From positions 186,001 to 250,000 of the forward strand of contig FMTU01000005.1 in the NCBI GenBank assembly GCA_900100475.1: 64,000 nt of DNA, in the 5' to 3' direction. This DNA is from Sphingobium faniae (GTDB taxonomy: Bacteria > Pseudomonadota > Alphaproteobacteria > Sphingomonadales > Sphingomonadaceae). How positions within the stretch are numbered: position 1 is the stretch's first letter; every line of letters starts with the position of its first letter. The notes under the pieces were generated by a model that was not told where the DNA came from, searched no databases, and worked only from the letters and a program-made list of their open reading frames with translations. Position numbers and translations under genes: made by a program. Below, one piece after another: positions 50,747 through 61,889 of the stretch.

Positions 50747-50778
50747 CAAAGAAAAACGGCGCCCAGACCGGGCGCCGT
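50747..50778 (-). terminator. Terminator of gltA (also usable by the kinase-like gene)
   Basis: ACGGCGCCC-AGACC-GGGCGCCGT perfect 9-bp stem (50756-50764 with 50770-50778). On the minus strand it is followed by TTTTTCTTT, so it suits gltA; on the plus strand CCTTCTTC follows. Confidence 0.88.
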
Positions 50779-50800
50779 CCTTCTTCATTCCTGACCTTGA

Positions 50801-52087
50801 TCAGCGCTTGCCGACCGGGACGTAATCGCGCTCGGTCGGGCCGGTGTAGAGCTGGCGCGGGCGGCCGATCTTCTGCGCGGGGTCGGAGATCATTTCGTTC
50901 CACTGCGCGACCCAGCCCACGGTGCGGGCAAGGGCGAACAGCACGGTAAACATCTCGGTCGGGAAACCGATCGCCGACAGGATCACGCCCGAATAGAAGT
51001 CCACATTGGGGTAGAGCTTCTTTTCGATGAAATAGGGATCATTGAGGGCGATGTGCTCCAGTTCCTTCGCCACGTCGAAGATCGGATCGTTGACGCCCAG
51101 TTTTTCCAGAACGTCCTTCGCGGTCTTCTGCATGACGGTCGCGCGCGGATCGTAATTCTTGTAGACGCGATGCCCGAAGCCCATCAGGCGGAACGGGTCG
51201 TCCTTGTTCTTGGCGCGGGCGATATATTCGGGGATGCGGTCGACGGTGCCGATCTCGCGCAGCATGTTGAGCGCGGCTTCGTTCGCGCCGCCATGCGCCG
51301 GACCCCACAGGCAGGCGATGCCCGCCGCGATGCAGGCGAAGGGATTGGCGCCCGACGACCCGGCAAGGCGCACGGTCGAGGTCGATGCGTTCTGCTCATG
51401 ATCGGCGTGGAGGATGAAAATCTTGTCCATCGCGTCCACGATCACCGGATCGGGGATATATTCCTCTGCCGGGACCGAGAAGGTCATGTGCAGGAAATTG
51501 GCGGTATAGCTGAGGTTGTTGCGCGGATAGACGAAGGGCTGACCCGCCGAAAATTTATAGGCCATGGCCGCGATCGTGGGCATCTTGGCGATCAGGCGGT
51601 GGCTGGCGATCCGGCGCTGCGCGGGATCGTTGATGTCGGTCGAATCGTGATAGAAGGCCGACAGCGCGCCGACGATGCCGCACATGATCGCCATCGGATG
51701 CGCGTCGCGGCGGAAACCGCGGAAGAAGGTGGTGAGTTGCTCATGCACCATGGTGTGGCGCGTGATGGTGTTGGAGAATTCATCGAGTTGCGCCTGCGTC
51801 GGCAATTCGCCGTTCAGCAGCAGATAGCTCACTTCCATGAAGCTGGACTGTTCGGCAAGCTGGCCGATGGGGTAGCCGCGATGCAGCAGCACGCCTTCGT
51901 CGCCGTCGATATAGGTCAGGCCCGAATCGCAACTGGCGGTCGAAGTAAAGCCGGGGTCGTAGGTGAACATGCCGGTGTTGGCGTAGAGCTTACGCACGTC
52001 GATGACCTGCGGGCCGACGGTGCCATCCATGATGGCGTAATCCTTCGCCTCTCCGCCGATGGTCAAAGTGGCATTTTTATCGGACAT
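50801..52087 (-). CDS. gltA: Citrate synthase
   Basis: Condenses acetyl-CoA and oxaloacetate. 428 aa, the hexameric Gram-negative (type II) form. N-terminal beta domain, [45 protein letters not shown] with catalytic His residues, and [14 protein letters not shown]; catalytic Asp in the C-terminal [10 protein letters not shown]. Start ATG after TTAAGGAGAAC. Confidence 0.98.
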   Translation of the reverse strand: MSDKNATLTIGGEAKDYAIMDGTVGPQVIDVRKLYANTGMFTYDPGFTSTASCDSGLTYIDGDEGVLLHRGYPIGQLAEQSSFMEVSYLLLNGELPTQAQLDEFSNTITRHTMVHEQLTTFFRGFRRDAHPMAIMCGIVGALSAFYHDSTDINDPAQRRIASHRLIAKMPTIAAMAYKFSAGQPFVYPRNNLSYTANFLHMTFSVPAEEYIPDPVIVDAMDKIFILHADHEQNASTSTVRLAGSSGANPFACIAAGIACLWGPAHGGANEAALNMLREIGTVDRIPEYIARAKNKDDPFRLMGFGHRVYKNYDPRATVMQKTAKDVLEKLGVNDPIFDVAKELEHIALNDPYFIEKKLYPNVDFYSGVILSAIGFPTEMFTVLFALARTVGWVAQWNEMISDPAQKIGRPRQLYTGPTERDYVPVGKR

Positions 52088-52105
52088 TCATGTTCTCCTT
52101 AACTG

Positions 52106-53548
52106 TCAGCCAACCGATGCGTGCCTTACATCGGTCAACCGACCCAAGCTTTCCTCTTTTCCCAGCAGGAAAAGGACATCAAAAATTCCGGGCGAAACCG
52201 TCCGGCCAGTGAGCGCCGCCCGCAGGGGTTGCGCCACTTTGCCCAGGCCAAGGCCCGCATCCTCCGCCACGCGGCGTATGACGTCTTCCATCGCTTCGAC
52301 CGTCCAGAACGGGACAGCCGAAAGAGCGTCGGCCGTGCTTGCCAGCAACGCGCGCGCGGAGTCGTCTAGCAGAGCGGATGCCTTTTCGTCAAAATCCAGC
52401 GGGCAATTTTTGAACAGGAATTCTGCACCCTCCGCAATTTCGTTAAGCGTTTTCGCGCGGAGTTTTAACGAAGCCATGGCCTGCGTCAAAAGCGTTTCTG
52501 CGTCGGCAGGGAGGGACTTGCCCAGACGCGCCGCCACGCGGGGCGCGACCAGGGCGGCCAGCCGGGCGTCGTCGGCCTCGCGCAGATAATGGCCGTTCAG
52601 ATTCTCCAGCTTCTTGATGTCGAAGCGCGACGGGGATCGGCCCACGCCGGATATGTCGAACAGTTCGATGGCGCGCGCGATGGAGATGATTTCCTCATCG
52701 CCATGGCCCCAGCCCAGCCGGAGCAGATAGTTGAGCACCGCTTCGGGCAGCATTCCCATCTCGTCGCGATAGGCATCGACGCCCAGCGCGCCGTGACGTT
52801 TGGACAGCTTCGCCCCGTCGGACCCGTGGATCAGCGGGATATGGGCGTAAACCGGTTCTTCCCAGCCCATCGCGTTGATGATGCCCAGTTGCCGGAAAGC
52901 GTTGTTCAGATGATCGTCGCCGCGGATGACATGGGTGACGCCCATGTCGTGATCGTCCACGACGACCGCCAGCATATAGGTAGGAGTGCCGTCGGAACGA
53001 AGCAGGATCATGTCGTCCAGTTCCGCATTCTGCACGACGACGCGGCCCTGAACGGCGTCCTCGATCACGCTTTCCCCTTCGCGGGGGGCTTTCAGGCGGA
53101 TGACGAAAGGGGCGCCTTCGGGCGCTTCGGACGGATCGCGGTCCCGCCAGCGGCCGTCATAGCGCATCGGCTGCCTGGCGGCGCGTTGCTGCTCGCGCAG
53201 TTCGGCCAGTTCTTCGGGCGTCGCATAGCAGCGATAGGCATGGCCGCTCGCCAGCATCTGATTGGCGACTTCGGCATGGCGGGCGGAGCGTTCGAACTGG
53301 AAGACCGCAGGCTCGTCCCCGCCAAGGCCCAGCCATTCCAGCCCGTCGAAAATCGCGGCGACCGCTTCTTCGGTCGAGCGGACGCGGTCCGTATCCTCGA
53401 TGCGGAGCAGGAATTTGCCGCCATGATGCCGCGCGAACAGCCAGTTGAAGAGCGCGGTGCGCGCGCCGCCGATGTGCAGGAATCCGGTTGGAGACGGGGC
53501 GAAACGGGTCACCACCTGCTTGTTCATTCCCGTTGCACTCACCGACAT
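52106..53548 (-). CDS. gltX: Glutamate--tRNA ligase
   Basis: About 480 aa class I synthetase. HIGH motif as [18 protein letters not shown] as KLSKRHG, anticodon-binding helical C-domain. Three in-frame ATGs (53560, 53548, 53527) precede TRFAPSPTG; 53548 is preferred because GAGGAAT precedes it, but any could be used. Divergent from comEC with only 27 bases between starts. Confidence 0.95.
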   Translation of the reverse strand: MSVSATGMNKQVVTRFAPSPTGFLHIGGARTALFNWLFARHHGGKFLLRIEDTDRVRSTEEAVAAIFDGLEWLGLGGDEPAVFQFERSARHAEVANQMLASGHAYRCYATPEELAELREQQRAARQPMRYDGRWRDRDPSEAPEGAPFVIRLKAPREGESVIEDAVQGRVVVQNAELDDMILLRSDGTPTYMLAVVVDDHDMGVTHVIRGDDHLNNAFRQLGIINAMGWEEPVYAHIPLIHGSDGAKLSKRHGALGVDAYRDEMGMLPEAVLNYLLRLGWGHGDEEIISIARAIELFDISGVGRSPSRFDIKKLENLNGHYLREADDARLAALVAPRVAARLGKSLPADAETLLTQAMASLKLRAKTLNEIAEGAEFLFKNCPLDFDEKASALLDDSARALLASTADALSAVPFWTVEAMEDVIRRVAEDAGLGLGKVAQPLRAALTGRTVSPGIFDVLFLLGKEESLGRLTDVRHASVG

Positions 53549-53575
53549 ATTCCTCGACATGCATATTGCCTATTC

Positions 53576-55762
53576 ATGAACGCGACGCCCCCTAGCATGG
53601 CTTTTGAGTCTCCACAAACTTCCGTTCGGGAGAAGGTGAAGGCGTGGCGTCAGGCGTGCCCTGCGGCCGTGGAGCAATGGCTGGAGAAGGAAAGGGAGCA
53701 GGTTCCGCTCTGGGTTCCGGTGGGATTGGGGATCGGAATCGCGGCATGGTTCCTTCTGCCGCATCGCTGGGCGTGGCTTGGTTTTTGCTGTGTCGTGCTG
53801 GCCCTTGCCTGCGGGGCCGCCCTGCTGCCGGTGGGAGGGCGCGGGAGGAGAATCGCCGTTTCGGCGGGGATGCTGGCCTGTCTGGGGTGCCTGCTCGTCT
53901 GGGGCAAGGCGACGCTGGTGGGGGAGCCGCCCTTGCCGCGCGCCATCTTCGCGACGGTCACGGGTGAAGTGCGGGCGGTCAATCCCGTTCCGGCGAAAGA
54001 CATGATCCGGCTGCTGGTGCGGCCGGTGGATGCGCCGGCATTGCCTTCTCTGCTGCGGGTGAACGTCCGGGAATCGGATATGTCGCCGGCCATCGGGCGG
54101 GGCGCGGTCGTCCGGTTCCGCGTGCGGTTGATGCCGCCCGCGCCGCCCAGCTTGCCGGGTGGTTATGATTTTGCCGCGCGGGCTTATTTTCTGGGGATAG
54201 GAGCGACCGGGCGCGCCTTGCCGCCCATCGCCGTCGTCAAGCCCGCGACCGCTGGACCCGATATGAGGAATCGCCTGTTCGCCCATATCCTCGACCGGAT
54301 GGAAGGGCCGGCGGGGGGGATCGCCGCCGCGCTCGCCACCGGAGATCAGGGAGCGATCGCGGAGGAGGATGCGGAGGCCATGCGGCGCAGTGGCCTCGCG
54401 CATCTGCTGTCCATCAGCGGGCTGCATGTGACCGCCCTGATCGGCGCGGTCATCTTCCTGCTCATGCGCGTGATGGCGCTCAGCCGCCGCGCGGCGCTGG
54501 ACTGGCCCTTGATGCTGATCGCCGCGGCGGGCGGCGCGCTGGCGGGGATTGGCTATACGCTGCTGACCGGGGCGGAGGTTCCGACCGTGCGGTCCTGCGT
54601 CGCGGCGCTGCTTGTGCTGGGCGGGCTGGCGCTGGGGCGGGACGCCATCACGTTGCGGCTCGTGGCGACGGGCGCGCTGATCGTCCTGTGCCTGTGGCCC
54701 GAAGCGTTGGTCGGACCGAGTTTTCAGATGAGTTTCGGCGCTGTGGTCGCGATCATCGCCCTGTCGGAGCACCCGCGATTTCGGGCATTCGCGGCGGCGC
54801 GCGACGAAAGTCCCTGGCGAAAGATCGCGCGGGCCGTTGCGGTTTTGCTGCTGACGGGCTTCGCGGTCGAACTGGTGCTGGCGCCGATCGCCTTTTACCA
54901 TTTCCACAAGGCGGGCATGTTGGGCGCGTTCGCCAATATTATCGCGATCCCGCTGACGACATTCGTGGTGATGCCGCTGGAGGCGCTGGCGCTTCTGCTC
55001 GATCTGGCCGGCCTTGGCGCGCCGGCATGGTGGGCGACCGGCAAGGCGCTGGAATTTCTGTTGTTCATTGCCCATGGCGTCGGTTCAAGCCCCATGGCCG
55101 TGGCCTTGGGACCGGCTCTGCCAGTCTGGGTCTTTGCGGTGATGGTGATGGGCGGGCTGTGGTGCCTGCTCTGGCGAAGCGCATGGCGTTGGCTGGGGCT
55201 GATCCCGGTGACGGTCGGGTTTGTCGCCATTCTCCTCAATCCCGCGCCTGACATATTGATCACCGGGGATGGCCGCCATGTCGCCCTGCGTTCCGATGGA
55301 GGCATGGCTTTGCTGCGGGATCGGGCAGGCGATTATGTCCGTGGCGCACTGACCGAAAGTGCGGGATATGACGGCGTGCTGGAGTCTCTGGCGGAATTGC
55401 CGGAGGCGCGTTGCTCCGCCGATCTATGTTCGGTCCTGTTGGAGCGGGGAGGCAGAAAATGGCGGCTGCTCGTCACCCGCAACAACATGCTGGTCGAAAG
55501 AGAAGCCTTCATGCGCGATTGCCGATGGGCTGACATCGTGATCAGCGATCGCCGCCTGCCCCGCTGGTGCCAGCCTCAATGGCTGAAGGTGGATCGGGTC
55601 TTGCTGGCGGCGACGGGCGGCCTCGCCATCAATCTGGAAAAGAGGGCGGTCCGGACCGTTCATAGCCCGAATGACGCTCATCCGTGGATGCCGCGCCGCA
55701 TCGCGGCCGGCCAGCGCGACCGCGTTCAATCCGGCGCGGGCCGCTTTCCTCCGAAGCCTTAA
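53576..55762 (+). CDS. comEC: ComEC/Rec2 family DNA-uptake channel protein
   Basis: 728 aa. N-terminal helices and DUF4131-type OB domain (about 45-220), then the Competence domain with SGLAHLLSISGLHVTALIGAVIFLLMRV, TGAEVPTVRSCVAALLVLGGLALGRDAITLRLVATGAL and PSFQMSFGAVVAII. The C-terminal soluble part (about 570-728) is shorter than, and lacks the HxHxDH motif of, the metallo-beta-lactamase domain found in many ComEC proteins. Would transport single-stranded DNA across the inner membrane; competence of this organism is not shown. ATG at 53576. Confidence 0.9.
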   Translation: MNATPPSMAFESPQTSVREKVKAWRQACPAAVEQWLEKEREQVPLWVPVGLGIGIAAWFLLPHRWAWLGFCCVVLALACGAALLPVGGRGRRIAVSAGMLACLGCLLVWGKATLVGEPPLPRAIFATVTGEVRAVNPVPAKDMIRLLVRPVDAPALPSLLRVNVRESDMSPAIGRGAVVRFRVRLMPPAPPSLPGGYDFAARAYFLGIGATGRALPPIAVVKPATAGPDMRNRLFAHILDRMEGPAGGIAAALATGDQGAIAEEDAEAMRRSGLAHLLSISGLHVTALIGAVIFLLMRVMALSRRAALDWPLMLIAAAGGALAGIGYTLLTGAEVPTVRSCVAALLVLGGLALGRDAITLRLVATGALIVLCLWPEALVGPSFQMSFGAVVAIIALSEHPRFRAFAAARDESPWRKIARAVAVLLLTGFAVELVLAPIAFYHFHKAGMLGAFANIIAIPLTTFVVMPLEALALLLDLAGLGAPAWWATGKALEFLLFIAHGVGSSPMAVALGPALPVWVFAVMVMGGLWCLLWRSAWRWLGLIPVTVGFVAILLNPAPDILITGDGRHVALRSDGGMALLRDRAGDYVRGALTESAGYDGVLESLAELPEARCSADLCSVLLERGGRKWRLLVTRNNMLVEREAFMRDCRWADIVISDRRLPRWCQPQWLKVDRVLLAATGGLAINLEKRAVRTVHSPNDAHPWMPRRIAAGQRDRVQSGAGRFPPKP

Positions 55763-55764
55763 AA

Positions 55765-55796
55765 CGGGTAGCGTGAAATCTGAAGCACGCTGCCCG
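55765..55796. terminator. Bidirectional terminator between comEC and lexA
   Basis: CGGGTAGCGTG (55765-55775) pairs with CACGCTGCCCG (55786-55796), one G-U pair, 10-nt loop. On the minus strand TTTTAA follows (for lexA); on the plus strand CTCTATCTCTT. Confidence 0.75.
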
Positions 55797-55822
55797 CTCT
55801 ATCTCTTGGTTGGCGCGATGCT

Positions 55823-56494
55823 CTAATTATAGCGGCGCAGCAATCCGGCGAGCTTGCCCTGAATGTGAACCTGATGGGGATCGTATAGCTGAGGCTCATA
55901 GGCGCTGTTGGCCGGGTCCAGTCTCACCCGCTTGCCGTCCCGCCGGAAATATTTGAGCGTGGCCTCGCTATCGTCGATCAGGGCGACCACGATCTGCCCT
56001 TCCCGCGCGACGTCCGTTTTCTGGATCAGCGCGAAATCGCCGTCGAGGATACCGGCATCGACCATGGAGTCGCCCGCCACCTCCAGCGCATAATGATCAC
56101 CCGCGCCCAGCAGCGCCGCTGGAACGGACAGCATATTATGTCCCTCCAGCGCTTCGATGGGGGCGCCCGCCGCGATCCGCCCATGTAGGGGAATCTCCAG
56201 AATGTCGTTGGCGGCGATGGGCAGGCTGGCGGATGCTTGCGGCCTGGCGGCAGGAACTTCTGTCGGCAGGCGATGCATGGCTTCGGGCAGCTTCAACACT
56301 TCCAGCGCCCGCGCCCGGTTGGGAAGGCGGCGGATGAAGCCGCGTTCCTCCAGCGCATTGATCAGGCGATGGATGCCCGATTTGGATCGCAGGTCGAGCG
56401 CGTCCTTCATCTCCTCGAAAGAGGGGGACACGCCGCGTTCTTCCAGACGGGTCTGGATGAAGCTGAGCAATTGTTGCTGTTTGGGCGTCAACAT
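55823..56494 (-). CDS. lexA: LexA repressor
   Basis: SOS regulator and self-cleaving serine peptidase. 223 aa: winged helix-turn-helix ([35 protein letters not shown]), self-cleavage site Ala109-Gly110 ([11 protein letters not shown]), catalytic Ser143 ([10 protein letters not shown]) and Lys181 (ATLKYF). An operator of the alphaproteobacterial type lies 19 bases before the start, so it represses itself. Confidence 0.98.
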   Translation of the reverse strand: MLTPKQQQLLSFIQTRLEERGVSPSFEEMKDALDLRSKSGIHRLINALEERGFIRRLPNRARALEVLKLPEAMHRLPTEVPAARPQASASLPIAANDILEIPLHGRIAAGAPIEALEGHNMLSVPAALLGAGDHYALEVAGDSMVDAGILDGDFALIQKTDVAREGQIVVALIDDSEATLKYFRRDGKRVRLDPANSAYEPQLYDPHQVHIQGKLAGLLRRYN

Positions 56495-56512
56495 GCCTGC
56501 GATCCTTCTATG

Positions 56513-56527
56513 GAACGGATAGAGAAC
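56513..56527 (-). promoter_or_regulatory. LexA operator (SOS box)
   Basis: GAAC-GGATAGA-GAAC on the plus strand, i.e. GTTC-N7-GTTC on the lexA strand, an exact match to the alphaproteobacterial SOS box. Confidence 0.92.
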
Positions 56528-56647
56528 GCATAGGAAACGGAAAGGGGCAAGTCAAGCGGTTAACCGTTGGTCGCATTTGCGCGGAACGGCGGGCCGGGCG
56601 GGCCGTTGATGCCCTGCCTCTCAGGTGAAGAGGCGAGGAGAGTGACC

Positions 56648-56785
56648 ATGCCCAATCGGAATGATCAGGACAAGCAGCAGCGCCGCGACCAGCAAGGCGG
56701 CCGCCAGCAGCAGCAGGAGAACAAGCAGGGCCAGATGGGCGAGGAACGCCGCAAGGACCCCAACCCCGGCAAGCAACAGCGCTGA
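56648..56785 (+). CDS. Small Gln/Lys/Arg-rich hydrophilic protein
   Basis: 45 aa from an ATG preceded by GAGGAGAGTGACC. Composition PNRNDQDKQQRRDQQ, QQQQ, GEERRKDPNPGKQQR: almost no hydrophobic residues, surely disordered; similar small proteins in sphingomonads resemble stress-inducible hydrophilins, an analogy only. A terminator follows directly, supporting it as a real gene. Confidence 0.65.
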   Translation: MPNRNDQDKQQRRDQQGGRQQQQENKQGQMGEERRKDPNPGKQQR

Positions 56786-56806
56786 CAGGGCCTGATGACT
56801 GAAAAA

Positions 56807-56832
56807 GGGGTCGCGATGCGGCCCCTATTTTT
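56807..56832. terminator. Bidirectional terminator between small ORF and moeA
   Basis: GGGGTCGC-GAT-GCGGCCCC, followed on the plus strand by TATTTTTAT and on the minus strand by TTTTTC. It serves the small gene and the convergent moeA operon, whose stop codon overlaps the T-run. Confidence 0.88.
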
Positions 56833-58015
56833 ATCGGGGGAAGGGGAGGATCTTGACGAAATCGCCTGCTTCGGCGGCTTGGGAATGAGCAGGACGCCAT
56901 ATCAGGCAGTCCGCGCGCGCCATGGCGGCGGCGGCCGCGCTGTCCTGCGATGTCACGGAAACGATGCCTTCTTCGGCCTGAAAGGCGCGCAGATAATCGT
57001 CCCTGTCTCCGGTGCGGGGCAGGGGAGCGGCAAGGCGGGCGTCGGTAGTGGCGGGAAGGGGGCAAGCGGCCCCTCCCATATGGCGGACCAGCGGCAACAG
57101 GAACAGCATGGCGGTGACGAAGGCCGACACGGGATTGCCGGGCAGGCCGAGAAAGACCGAAGGGCCGAGCTTTCCCGCCATGAGCGGCTTGCCGGGCCGC
57201 ATACGGATTTTCCAGAAGTCCAGCGTCCCGCCCGCTGCCGTGAAAGCCGGGCGCACCAGATCGTGATCGCCGACCGATGCGCCGCCCGTCGATATGATGA
57301 CATCGGCCTTGCCCGCCTTCACGAAAGCCCCAGTCATGGCGTCGAGATCGTCGGGGACGATCCCCAGATCGACGATGTCGCAGGGCAGGATGGCTAAAAG
57401 CGCTGCGAGCATCGGGGCGTTGGACGAGGGAAGCCTGCCCGGAGGCACCGGCTCGCCGGGCGCGACAAGCTCATTGCCGGTCGAGAGAATGGCGATGGCC
57501 GGGCGCTTCCTGACCGGCAGGGTTGCATAACCGGCCAGGACGGCGAGGGCGACCTTTGCGGCGTTCAGGGGTGATCCCGCCGCCAGCAACGCTTCGCCAG
57601 CGTGAAAATCCGATGCCGCCGCACGGACATGCAGGCGGGGCGTCACGGGCTTGTCCACGCCGCGCAGGCTGTCGCCGTTCCGTTCCGCATTTTCCTGAAT
57701 GAGAATGGCGTCGGCCCCGTCAGGCAGGGGCGCGCCGGTAAAGATGCGGCAGGCGGCGCCCTGCGCGAGCGGGGCGGGCAGATCGCCGCCCGCGCTGCTG
57801 ATGCCGGTCACGCGCCAGGGGCCGGGCCATTCGGCGGCCCGCACCGCATAGCCGTCCATCGCGGAAAGGTCCGCCCAGGGCTGGTCCCGCCGCGCCGCCC
57901 TGTCTTCCGCCAGCCAGCGTCCGGCGCAGAAGGCGGCGGAGACCTCTTCCACGGCAAGCGGCTGGGCCAGGGCGAACAGCCGCGCCTGCGCTTCCGATAC
58001 GGGCAGCAGGCTCAT
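56831..58015 (-). CDS. moeA: Molybdopterin molybdotransferase MoeA
   Basis: Inserts molybdate into adenylated molybdopterin. 394 aa. [90 protein letters not shown] all conserved. Overlaps moaC by four bases; end of the trpD-trpC-moaC-moeA transcript. Confidence 0.96.
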   Translation of the reverse strand: MSLLPVSEAQARLFALAQPLAVEEVSAAFCAGRWLAEDRAARRDQPWADLSAMDGYAVRAAEWPGPWRVTGISSAGGDLPAPLAQGAACRIFTGAPLPDGADAILIQENAERNGDSLRGVDKPVTPRLHVRAAASDFHAGEALLAAGSPLNAAKVALAVLAGYATLPVRKRPAIAILSTGNELVAPGEPVPPGRLPSSNAPMLAALLAILPCDIVDLGIVPDDLDAMTGAFVKAGKADVIISTGGASVGDHDLVRPAFTAAGGTLDFWKIRMRPGKPLMAGKLGPSVFLGLPGNPVSAFVTAMLFLLPLVRHMGGAACPLPATTDARLAAPLPRTGDRDDYLRAFQAEEGIVSVTSQDSAAAAAMARADCLIWRPAHSQAAEAGDFVKILPFPR

Positions 58016-58485
58016 GGCGCGCGCCAGTCGCCCGACTTGCCGCCCGTCTTGGCAAGCAGGCGGACGTCGCCGATGACCATGGCCTTGTCGATCGCCTTCG
58101 CCATGTCGTAGATGGTCAGCAGCGCGGCGGAGGCTCCGGTCAGCGCTTCCATCTCCACGCCGGTCTGGCCGGTAGTGCGTGCGGCGACGGTGACGGTGAC
58201 GCCTTCCGCATCGGGCGCAAGGTCGACTGTCACGGAACTGAGTGGCAGGGGGTGGCAAAGCGGGATGAGGTCGGCGGTCCGCTTGGCCGCCATGATCCCG
58301 GCCACGCGGGCGATGGCGAACACATCGCCTTTCTTCACGGTTCCGGCGGCGATGGCGGCGGCGGCTTCGCGGCTCATCGCGATGCGCCCGGTGGCGACGG
58401 CTTCGCGGGCGGTGACGGCCTTGCCTGACACGTCGACCATGCGGGCCGAGCCGCTTTCATCCAGATGGGTGAGGCCGCCTGTCAT
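58012..58485 (-). CDS. moaC: Cyclic pyranopterin monophosphate synthase MoaC
   Basis: Second enzyme of molybdopterin precursor formation. 157 aa. [26 protein letters not shown] at the N-terminus, [36 protein letters not shown] and KTGGKSG at the C-terminus. ATG overlaps the trpC stop by four bases. Confidence 0.96.
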   Translation of the reverse strand: MTGGLTHLDESGSARMVDVSGKAVTAREAVATGRIAMSREAAAAIAAGTVKKGDVFAIARVAGIMAAKRTADLIPLCHPLPLSSVTVDLAPDAEGVTVTVAARTTGQTGVEMEALTGASAALLTIYDMAKAIDKAMVIGDVRLLAKTGGKSGDWRAP

Positions 58486-59273
58486 TCTCCAAACAGCAGA
58501 TTGTGGGTAGCGGTTTCCACATCGGCCTGCCGCATCAGCGTTTCCCCGACAAGAAAGCAACGCACGCCATGATCCGCCATGGCGCGAAGGTCCGCATGGC
58601 TGCCAAGGCCGCTTTCCGCGATGAAAGTGCAGCCTTCCGGCGCCTTGCCCACCAGTTCATAAGTACGGGCGAAATCGACGCTGAAGTCGCGGAGGTCGCG
58701 ATTGTTGACGCCAATGAGACGGGAGCGCAGTTTCATCGCGCGTTCGAGTTCATGGGCGTCGTGGACTTCGATCAGGGCGTCCATGCCGAGGCTGAGCGCG
58801 GCGTCCTCGATCTCCGCCATCTGGCTGTCTTCCAGCGCGGCGACGATGATGAGGATGGCGTCCGCGCCGATGGAGCGGCTTTCCAGCACCTGCCACGGAT
58901 CGACCATGAAATCCTTGCGCAGGACGGGCAGCGCGCAGGCCGACCGGGCGGCCATGAGATAATCGTCATGCCCCTGGAAATAGGGCTGGTCGGTGAGGAC
59001 CGAAAGACAGGCCGCGCCGCCCGCCGCATAGGCCTGGGCATGGGCGGGGGGATCGAAATCGGCGCGGATCAGGCCCTTGGAGGGGCTGGCCTTCTTCACC
59101 TCCGCGATCAGGCCGAAGCCAGAACGGGCGGCATCGTCCAGCGCCCTGCGGAAGCCGCGCGGCGAAGTCTGCTCGGCGGCGCGGGCGTGGAGCGAGGAAA
59201 CGGTCGTCGCGGCCTTGCGGGCGGCGACTTCCTCGCGCTTGGTCTCGCAGATTTCGATCAGTTTGTTGGTCAT
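58482..59273 (-). CDS. trpC: Indole-3-glycerol phosphate synthase
   Basis: Tryptophan pathway TIM barrel, 263 aa, not fused to Trp[59 protein letters not shown] and [10 protein letters not shown] carry the catalytic Lys and Glu residues. Coupled by a four-base overlap to trpD. Confidence 0.97.
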   Translation of the reverse strand: MTNKLIEICETKREEVAARKAATTVSSLHARAAEQTSPRGFRRALDDAARSGFGLIAEVKKASPSKGLIRADFDPPAHAQAYAAGGAACLSVLTDQPYFQGHDDYLMAARSACALPVLRKDFMVDPWQVLESRSIGADAILIIVAALEDSQMAEIEDAALSLGMDALIEVHDAHELERAMKLRSRLIGVNNRDLRDFSVDFARTYELVGKAPEGCTFIAESGLGSHADLRAMADHGVRCFLVGETLMRQADVETATHNLLFGE

Positions 59274-60262
59274 TTATAGGCTATCCAGCAATTGAGGAGC
59301 GCATGGGCAAGGCCCCGGTCGATGGTTTCGGCCGCTTCTTCAACGCCTTCCCTCACATCGTCGACGGCCCCCGCGACAACAAGGGCAGCGGCGGCGTTCA
59401 GCAGCACCGCATCGCGATATGGCCCCGATTCGCCCTGTAGCAGCGCGCGGAGGGCCGCTGCATTATGGGCGGGCGAGCCGCCCCGGATCGCGTCGACCGG
59501 ATGATGGGGCAGGCCCGCATCGGCGGCGGAAAGGCGACGCATGGCGACGATGCCGTTGCCGGTGACTTCGGCCACGTCATTGCCCCCGGCAAGGGAGAGT
59601 TCGTCCAGCCCTTCGTCGCCCGACACGATCATCGCCCGCTCGACACCGAGTTGGGCGAGGGCTTCGGCATAGATGGGGACATAAGCGGGGCGGGCGATGC
59701 CGACCAGTTGACGGCGGACATTGGCGGGATTGGCCAGCGGGCCCATCAGGTTGAAGATGGTGCGGCGGCCGATGGACTTGCGGATAGGACCGAGGCGCTT
59801 GAGTGCCGGATGATGCTTCTGCGCGAAGAGAAAGCAGATGCCAAGGTCGGCGAGGGTGGCTTCGGCGCTCTCAGCGATCCGGTCGAGGTCGAGGCCGAGG
59901 GCTTCGAGCGTGTCGGCCGCGCCGGCTTTGGAGGAAGCGGCGCGATTGCCATGCTTGGCGACCGGCACGCCCGCCGCCGCGACGACGAGGCTGACGGCCG
60001 TGGAGACGTTGAGCGTATGGTGCCCGTCGCCCCCGGTGCCGCACACGTCGATGGCTCTGGCGGGCGCATCGACCGGGATCATGCGAGCGCGCATGGCGCG
60101 GGCGGCGGCGGCGATCTCCACCGCCGTTTCGCCGCGTTCGGCCATGGCGACAAGGAAGGCGGCGATCTCCGCTTCGGGCAGATCGGCGTCGAACAACAGG
60201 GTAAAGGCGCGCGCGGCGTCTTCGGCGTTCAGGGGCGTGGCGGGATTGGGCAAGCTGGGCAT
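59270..60262 (-). CDS. trpD: Anthranilate phosphoribosyltransferase
   Basis: 330 aa. [52 protein letters not shown] (PRPP/anthranilate site), [13 protein letters not shown] and [14 protein letters not shown]. First gene of the trpD-trpC-moaC-moeA set. Confidence 0.97.
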   Translation of the reverse strand: MPSLPNPATPLNAEDAARAFTLLFDADLPEAEIAAFLVAMAERGETAVEIAAAARAMRARMIPVDAPARAIDVCGTGGDGHHTLNVSTAVSLVVAAAGVPVAKHGNRAASSKAGAADTLEALGLDLDRIAESAEATLADLGICFLFAQKHHPALKRLGPIRKSIGRRTIFNLMGPLANPANVRRQLVGIARPAYVPIYAEALAQLGVERAMIVSGDEGLDELSLAGGNDVAEVTGNGIVAMRRLSAADAGLPHHPVDAIRGGSPAHNAAALRALLQGESGPYRDAVLLNAAAALVVAGAVDDVREGVEEAAETIDRGLAHALLNCWIAYK

Positions 60263-60369
60263 CGCGTGCCGTCTTAGTCGCCCGATGCCCCATGAGTCGA
60301 GGGCGTGTTATTGTCTGGCGGCGTCTGATGGTCGAAGGGCAGGGGAGAGACCCGCCATGCCCATGACAA

Positions 60370-60960
60370 TCAGGCGGCTTCGCGTTCCTTGACGGGCAGG
60401 CCTGCGATGCGGAGGAAATTCGCCAGCATCTCATGCCCATATTCGGTGGCGATGCTTTCCGGGTGGAACTGCACCGAATGAATGGGCAGCGCGACGTGGC
60501 GGAAGCCCATGACCGACCCGTCCTCGCTGGTGGCGTTGACGGCGAGGCAGTCGGGAACATCCTCCACGATCAGCGAATGATAGCGCGTCGCCGTGAAGGG
60601 CGAGGGGATGCCCGCGAACAGGCCGGTGCCGTCATGGCGGACAGGCGATGTCTTGCCGTGCATCAGGCCGCCGCGCACCACCTTGCCGCCGAAATGCTGG
60701 CCGATCGCCTGATGGCCGAGGCACACGCCCAGCAGGGGCGCGCCCGCATCGGCGCAGGCGGCGACGAGATCCAGGCTCACTCCGGCCTCGTTCGGGGTGC
60801 AGGGGCCGGGCGAGAGCAGGAAGGCGCGCGCGCCGCTGGACAGCGCCTGCCCGGCCGAAATGGCGTCGTTGCGGACCACTTCGACCTCCGCGCCCAGTTC
60901 CATCAGATAATGGACGAGGTTCCAGGTGAAGCTGTCATAATTGTCGATGACGAGGATCAT
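60370..60960 (-). CDS. trpG: Anthranilate synthase component II (glutamine amidotransferase)
   Basis: 196 aa class I amidotransferase. [45 protein letters not shown] with nucleophile Cys, and [13 protein letters not shown] with His-Glu. Also likely serves as PabA. Separated from trpD by 107 bases; trpE is not next to it. Confidence 0.95.
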   Translation of the reverse strand: MILVIDNYDSFTWNLVHYLMELGAEVEVVRNDAISAGQALSSGARAFLLSPGPCTPNEAGVSLDLVAACADAGAPLLGVCLGHQAIGQHFGGKVVRGGLMHGKTSPVRHDGTGLFAGIPSPFTATRYHSLIVEDVPDCLAVNATSEDGSVMGFRHVALPIHSVQFHPESIATEYGHEMLANFLRIAGLPVKEREAA

Positions 60961-61036
60961 GGGCAAGGCTTTAGCGCGGGTTGGGCGCGAGGGGAAGGAT
61001 CGCCCGTCGGCTATGCGGGATTTTCTGAAGCGGTCA

Positions 61037-61807
61037 TTATTCGGCGGATGATGGCCAGGCGAAAGCGAAACGGCTTTCCCCTGACGGCGCGCCGTTCGCG
61101 TCGAACCGCTGTTCCATGATGACGCCCCGGCCTTCCCTGTCGACCGCGACGATGGTGCTGCACCGCGTGCCATAGACCGGGTTGTGGATGAAGATGGGGG
61201 AGACTGCGGCTTCCTCCGGCGCATCGGATGGCGTTTCCGGCGCGATCCCGGCATCGGGCAGGGTTTCGCGGCGCAGCGCGTCCATCAGCGCGGCGGGATC
61301 GTCGGCCTGCGCCATCAGCCAGTCGAGCAGGGCGGCCTTGAGCGCCAGCGTCTTGGGCCAGGGATCGTCCAGTTCGCCATTGGACAGGCCATAAAGGCCG
61401 TGCGTCAGCGCGCCATGCAGCGGATGGGGGCGGTTGGTGAGGAAATGGGCCTTGTCATGGTCGATCAGGATCAGGTTGAAGGGGTTGAAATCCTCCATCG
61501 GCACGCGATCCGCCGCCGCATAGGGGCCTTGCCCGCTCAGCAGGTCCGTCACCAGCGCACCGCGTGATGCTTTGGCGGGATCGGGCAGGCCATGGCCCCG
61601 CCGGTTGGTCACGATGGCGCAGCGGCCTTGTTCCGACACGCCCAGCCATGTGCCGCCCGATTGCAGGTCGCGGCCCGCGATCAGATGATCCGGTTCGTTC
61701 CATCGCGCCAGCGGCGCGGCGGGACGGGCGTGCAATTCGTCGCGATTGCCGATCAGCAGCAATTGCCAGCGCGGATGCGCCTGCCATGCCATCGCCATGA
61801 TGCACAT
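61037..61807 (-). CDS. NRDE (TANGO2) family protein
   Basis: 256 aa. ATG gives [29 protein letters not shown], the N-terminal Cys and NRDE signature of the family; [21 protein letters not shown] and [15 protein letters not shown] follow. N-terminal Cys suggests an Ntn-hydrolase fold; the role is not established (heme trafficking has been proposed for homologues). ATG preceded by GAGGGAAAGAAG. Confidence 0.88.
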   Translation of the reverse strand: MCIMAMAWQAHPRWQLLLIGNRDELHARPAAPLARWNEPDHLIAGRDLQSGGTWLGVSEQGRCAIVTNRRGHGLPDPAKASRGALVTDLLSGQGPYAAADRVPMEDFNPFNLILIDHDKAHFLTNRPHPLHGALTHGLYGLSNGELDDPWPKTLALKAALLDWLMAQADDPAALMDALRRETLPDAGIAPETPSDAPEEAAVSPIFIHNPVYGTRCSTIVAVDREGRGVIMEQRFDANGAPSGESRFAFAWPSSAE

Positions 61808-61889
61808 ATCTTCTTTCCCTCGCATCGTTGCCCGTGGGGCGCTTGATAAAGCCGCCGTGGCGTTCCATATAGGGTGTGCCGGGTTCGCC

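Noticed and set aside
52589..53575. Upstream extension of the comEC frame through gltX antisense
   Set aside because: The extension runs opposite a conserved synthetase; comEC homology begins after the ATG at 53576.
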